A program made the position numbers and the translations under genes. Source: an uncultured Clostridia bacterium (GTDB lineage: Bacteria; Bacillota; Clostridia; Oscillospirales; Ruminococcaceae). From it: a stretch of DNA of 34,349 nt. This document shows positions 33,081 to 34,349 of this stretch, in pieces; the stretch's first letter is position 1, and each line of letters begins with the position of its first letter. The DNA lies in assembly GCA_947588805.1 (NCBI GenBank), contig CANPYR010000026.1, forward strand, positions 1 to 34,349. Direction: 5' to 3'. The notes under the pieces are model-generated. The model saw nothing but the letters and a program-made list of their open reading frames with translations. It was not told where the DNA came from and ran no database searches.

Positions 33081-33490
33081 TTTGCGCGGTAATTGACACT
33101 AATGTTTTGGTGAGCGCGCTTTTGTCGGAAAATCCCGATTCCGCGACCGTTCAGGTGCTTCGGAAAATACTGAAAGGCGAAATCGTTCCGCTGTTTAGTC
33201 ATGACATAATGGGCGAATATTCAAGCGTTCTTAGGAGAAGCAAATTCGGCTTTGATCCCGAAACCGTTGACATTTTACTGACGGCAATATCTGAAAAGGG
33301 AATTGAAATTGCACCCGAACCGACCGGGGCGACGCTGCCGGATATGTTTGACCTGCCCTTTTATGAAGTCGCGGTTGAAAAGCGCGACGAGGGCGCATAT
33401 CTCGTCACCGGAAATCTTAAACATTTTCCAAAAGAGCCGTTTATCGTCACGGCAAGGCAATTATTGGAGATAATGGACGGCGAGCTATAA
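33077..33490 (+). CDS. PIN-domain toxin (putative RNase)
   Basis: 137 residues. PIN toxins cut RNA with Mg2+ held by acidic residues. Asp7 ('[11 protein letters not shown]'), Glu47 ('[11 protein letters not shown]'), Asp92 in '[10 protein letters not shown]' and the '[11 protein letters not shown]' motif near residue 110 match the PIN family of COG1569 type. It is coupled to the RelB/DinJ-type antitoxin before it. DinJ-like antitoxins more often pair with YafQ/RelE toxins, so this is a mixed pair. Its stop codon overlaps the stop of the convergent fic gene within CTATAA (33485-33490). Confidence 0.88.
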   Translation: MICAVIDTNVLVSALLSENPDSATVQVLRKILKGEIVPLFSHDIMGEYSSVLRRSKFGFDPETVDILLTAISEKGIEIAPEPTGATLPDMFDLPFYEVAVEKRDEGAYLVTGNLKHFPKEPFIVTARQLLEIMDGEL

Positions 33491-34087
33491 CTCCTCCGCC
33501 TTGAACGCCTCGTAGCCTTCGTAATAATAACTGCGGTCGATGCCTTTCATATAGACCTCGCGGCTGTCTATCTCGTCGGTCAGGGCGCTTTTCAGCAGGT
33601 GCTTTATCTCCAAATCCTTGACAGGGCTGCGCTCCATTGCGAGCAGGTAGTCGTCCTTGTCAACGCGGCTCCAATCCACGACTTTATGCAGCTCGGTTTT
33701 CAGCATCAGATCGAGCCAAATCCGCATACTTCTGCCGTTGCCCTCCCGAAACGGGTGGGCGACGTTCATTTCAACGTACTTTTCGACTATCTCGTCAAAC
33801 GTCGATTGCGGCATTTTCTCTATTTTCTTTATAGCTTCATCAAGATACATCACCGGGGCAAAGCGGAAATTCCCTTTTGCGATATTGACCGTCCGAACTT
33901 TACCGGCAAAATCGTAAATCTCGTCGAAGAGGTACTTGTGGATAGCTTGCAGCGCCGAGAAACTACCCGGAGTGAGCGAATCTAAAATTCCGTTTTCAAA
34001 GAGCTCCGCAGCCTTTTTCTTGCTGATTCGCTCTTCCTCGCGGGCAAGCTCAGCGGAACTACTAAGACCTAATTTGTTTTCGAGCAT
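33485..34087 (-). CDS. Fic family protein (probable AMP-transferase)
   Basis: 200 residues. The catalytic FIC motif is [12 protein letters not shown] at residues 111-122, with His111 as the base. Before it is '[20 protein letters not shown]' and '[17 protein letters not shown]', typical Fic folds with the flap region. Fic enzymes move AMP or other phosphate groups onto target proteins. I found no clear internal inhibitory S/T-x-x-x-E-G/N motif, so control may be separate. The ATG at 34087 is chosen because GGAGGT (34093-34098) precedes it; the longer upstream frame is a hydrophobic AT-rich artefact. It has its own promoter. Confidence 0.88.
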   Translation of the reverse strand: MLENKLGLSSSAELAREEERISKKKAAELFENGILDSLTPGSFSALQAIHKYLFDEIYDFAGKVRTVNIAKGNFRFAPVMYLDEAIKKIEKMPQSTFDEIVEKYVEMNVAHPFREGNGRSMRIWLDLMLKTELHKVVDWSRVDKDDYLLAMERSPVKDLEIKHLLKSALTDEIDSREVYMKGIDRSYYYEGYEAFKAEEL

Positions 34088-34115
34088 AGAGTACCTCCGT
34101 GGATAGTATATAATT

Positions 34116-34144
34116 ATTATAGCATAGAAAAGAGGGAAAAACAA
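34116..34144 (-). promoter_or_regulatory. Promoter of the fic gene
   Basis: On the minus strand TTGTTT (34139-34144), 17 bases, TATAAT (34116-34121) preceded by TGC, an extended -10. It lies about 30 bases before the fic start. Confidence 0.65.
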
Positions 34145-34210
34145 GGGAAATAATAAGAAAATTGTTGATGATATACAATTGAGGTGAATGATATTTATCT
34201 GGTTTAATAG

Positions 34211-34239
34211 TTGTGAACACCGCCGATTTATGGTATAAT
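34211..34239 (+). promoter_or_regulatory. Promoter reading toward the right edge
   Basis: TTGTGA (34211-34216), 17 bases, TATAAT (34234-34239). It points at the HsdS-like frame and is divergent from fic. Confidence 0.55.
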
Positions 34240-34254
34240 TGATATCAGTGTTGA

Positions 34255-34349
34255 GATAGTACAAAAACTCTTGCTTGGGAACAGCGAAAGCTGGGGGAGA
34301 TTGCGGACAAAGTAATTGAGAAAAACGCCGAACTACAATATATTGAGAC
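34255..34349 (+). pseudogene. HsdS-like (type I restriction specificity) fragment, cut by the right edge
   Basis: After a TGA at 34252-34254, an open frame reads [18 protein letters not shown], then [12 protein letters not shown], to the window end. 'AWEQRKLGE' is a common signature at the start of the target-recognition domains of HsdS subunits in Firmicutes. There is no start codon in this frame and the usual N-terminal segment is missing, so this is either a silent cassette that is swapped into an active hsdS, or a broken gene. Only about 31 codons are visible, so the call is modest. Confidence 0.45.

Noticed and set aside
34188-34238. 16-codon ORF with a GAGGTGA binding site before the right-edge promoter
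   Set aside because: Too short to support, and it overlaps the -35/-10 elements. Left unannotated.
34088-34264. N-terminal extension of the fic frame by 59 codons
   Set aside because: Covers the fic promoter and ribosome binding site; the translated sequence is AT-driven Ile/Tyr/Phe with no Fic match.
1-34349. tRNA or rRNA genes
   Set aside because: No acceptor-T-arm pattern or rRNA sequence was recognised. The cloverleaf at 27621-27709 lacks tRNA-conserved bases such as GTTCRA.

Overview
The window looks like a chromosomal segment of a spore-forming anaerobic Firmicute (class Clostridia, probably near Oscillospiraceae/Ruminococcaceae; this placement is inference). The evidence is the sporulation genes yabP and yabQ, a sigK gene split by a skin-like recombinase, a zinc-type S14, the S10-spc-alpha order with a KOW-protein gene between map and infA, an archaeal/eukaryotic-type ProRS, and strong AGGAGG ribosome binding sites throughout.

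Layout. (1) 1-3216: the 5' end of a lipoprotein gene on the minus strand, then the plus-strand cluster yabP-yabQ-divIC-yabR (spore coat/cortex, septum formation, S1-domain RNA binding) and an unrecognised lipoprotein. (2) 3217-19740: one continuous ribosomal protein super-operon. A vegetative promoter at 3297-3326 is followed by a structured leader of about 370 nt with an attenuator-like terminator. Then come rpsJ, rplC, rplD, rplW, rplB, rpsS, rplV, rpsC, rplP, rpmC, rpsQ, rplN, rplX, rplE, rpsN, rpsH, rplF, rplR, rpsE, rpmD, rplO, secY, adk, map, a frameshifted KOW-protein gene, infA, rpmJ, rpsM, rpsK, rpsD (with a likely S4-binding leader), rpoA (own extended -10 promoter) and rplQ, closed by a strong intrinsic terminator. 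(3) 19741-25114: a membrane-fused spermidine-synthase-like protein, a MATE transporter, a small membrane protein and proS. (4) 25115-30527: minus-strand genes for a membrane-anchored XRE regulator, release factor 3 and a GNAT acetyltransferase, separated by long non-coding stretches. Stretches in regions 3 and 4 carry several dispersed inverted-repeat families and one GC-rich cloverleaf-like palindrome. (5) 30528-34349: the 3' part of sigK, joined directly to a large serine recombinase, a RelB/DinJ-PIN toxin-antitoxin pair, a Fic protein, and a truncated HsdS-like frame running off the right edge.

The most interesting region is the right end. The recombinase stop codon lies inside the sigK codons for Asn-Glu-Ile, the place where sigK is interrupted by the skin element in Bacillus subtilis and Clostridioides difficile. 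The 5' half of sigK is not in the window, so the element extends past the right edge. Its visible cargo is defence- and toxin-type genes rather than phage structural genes. Secondary points of interest are the S10 leader, two foldback elements with arms of 7-bp period (one inside the S10 operon between rplW and rplB), three copies of an 85-bp inverted repeat, a 132-bp insertion flanked by a 7-bp duplication, and the frameshifted KOW gene.

No tRNA, rRNA or CRISPR array was seen. All family assignments come from reading the protein sequences; no database search was run.
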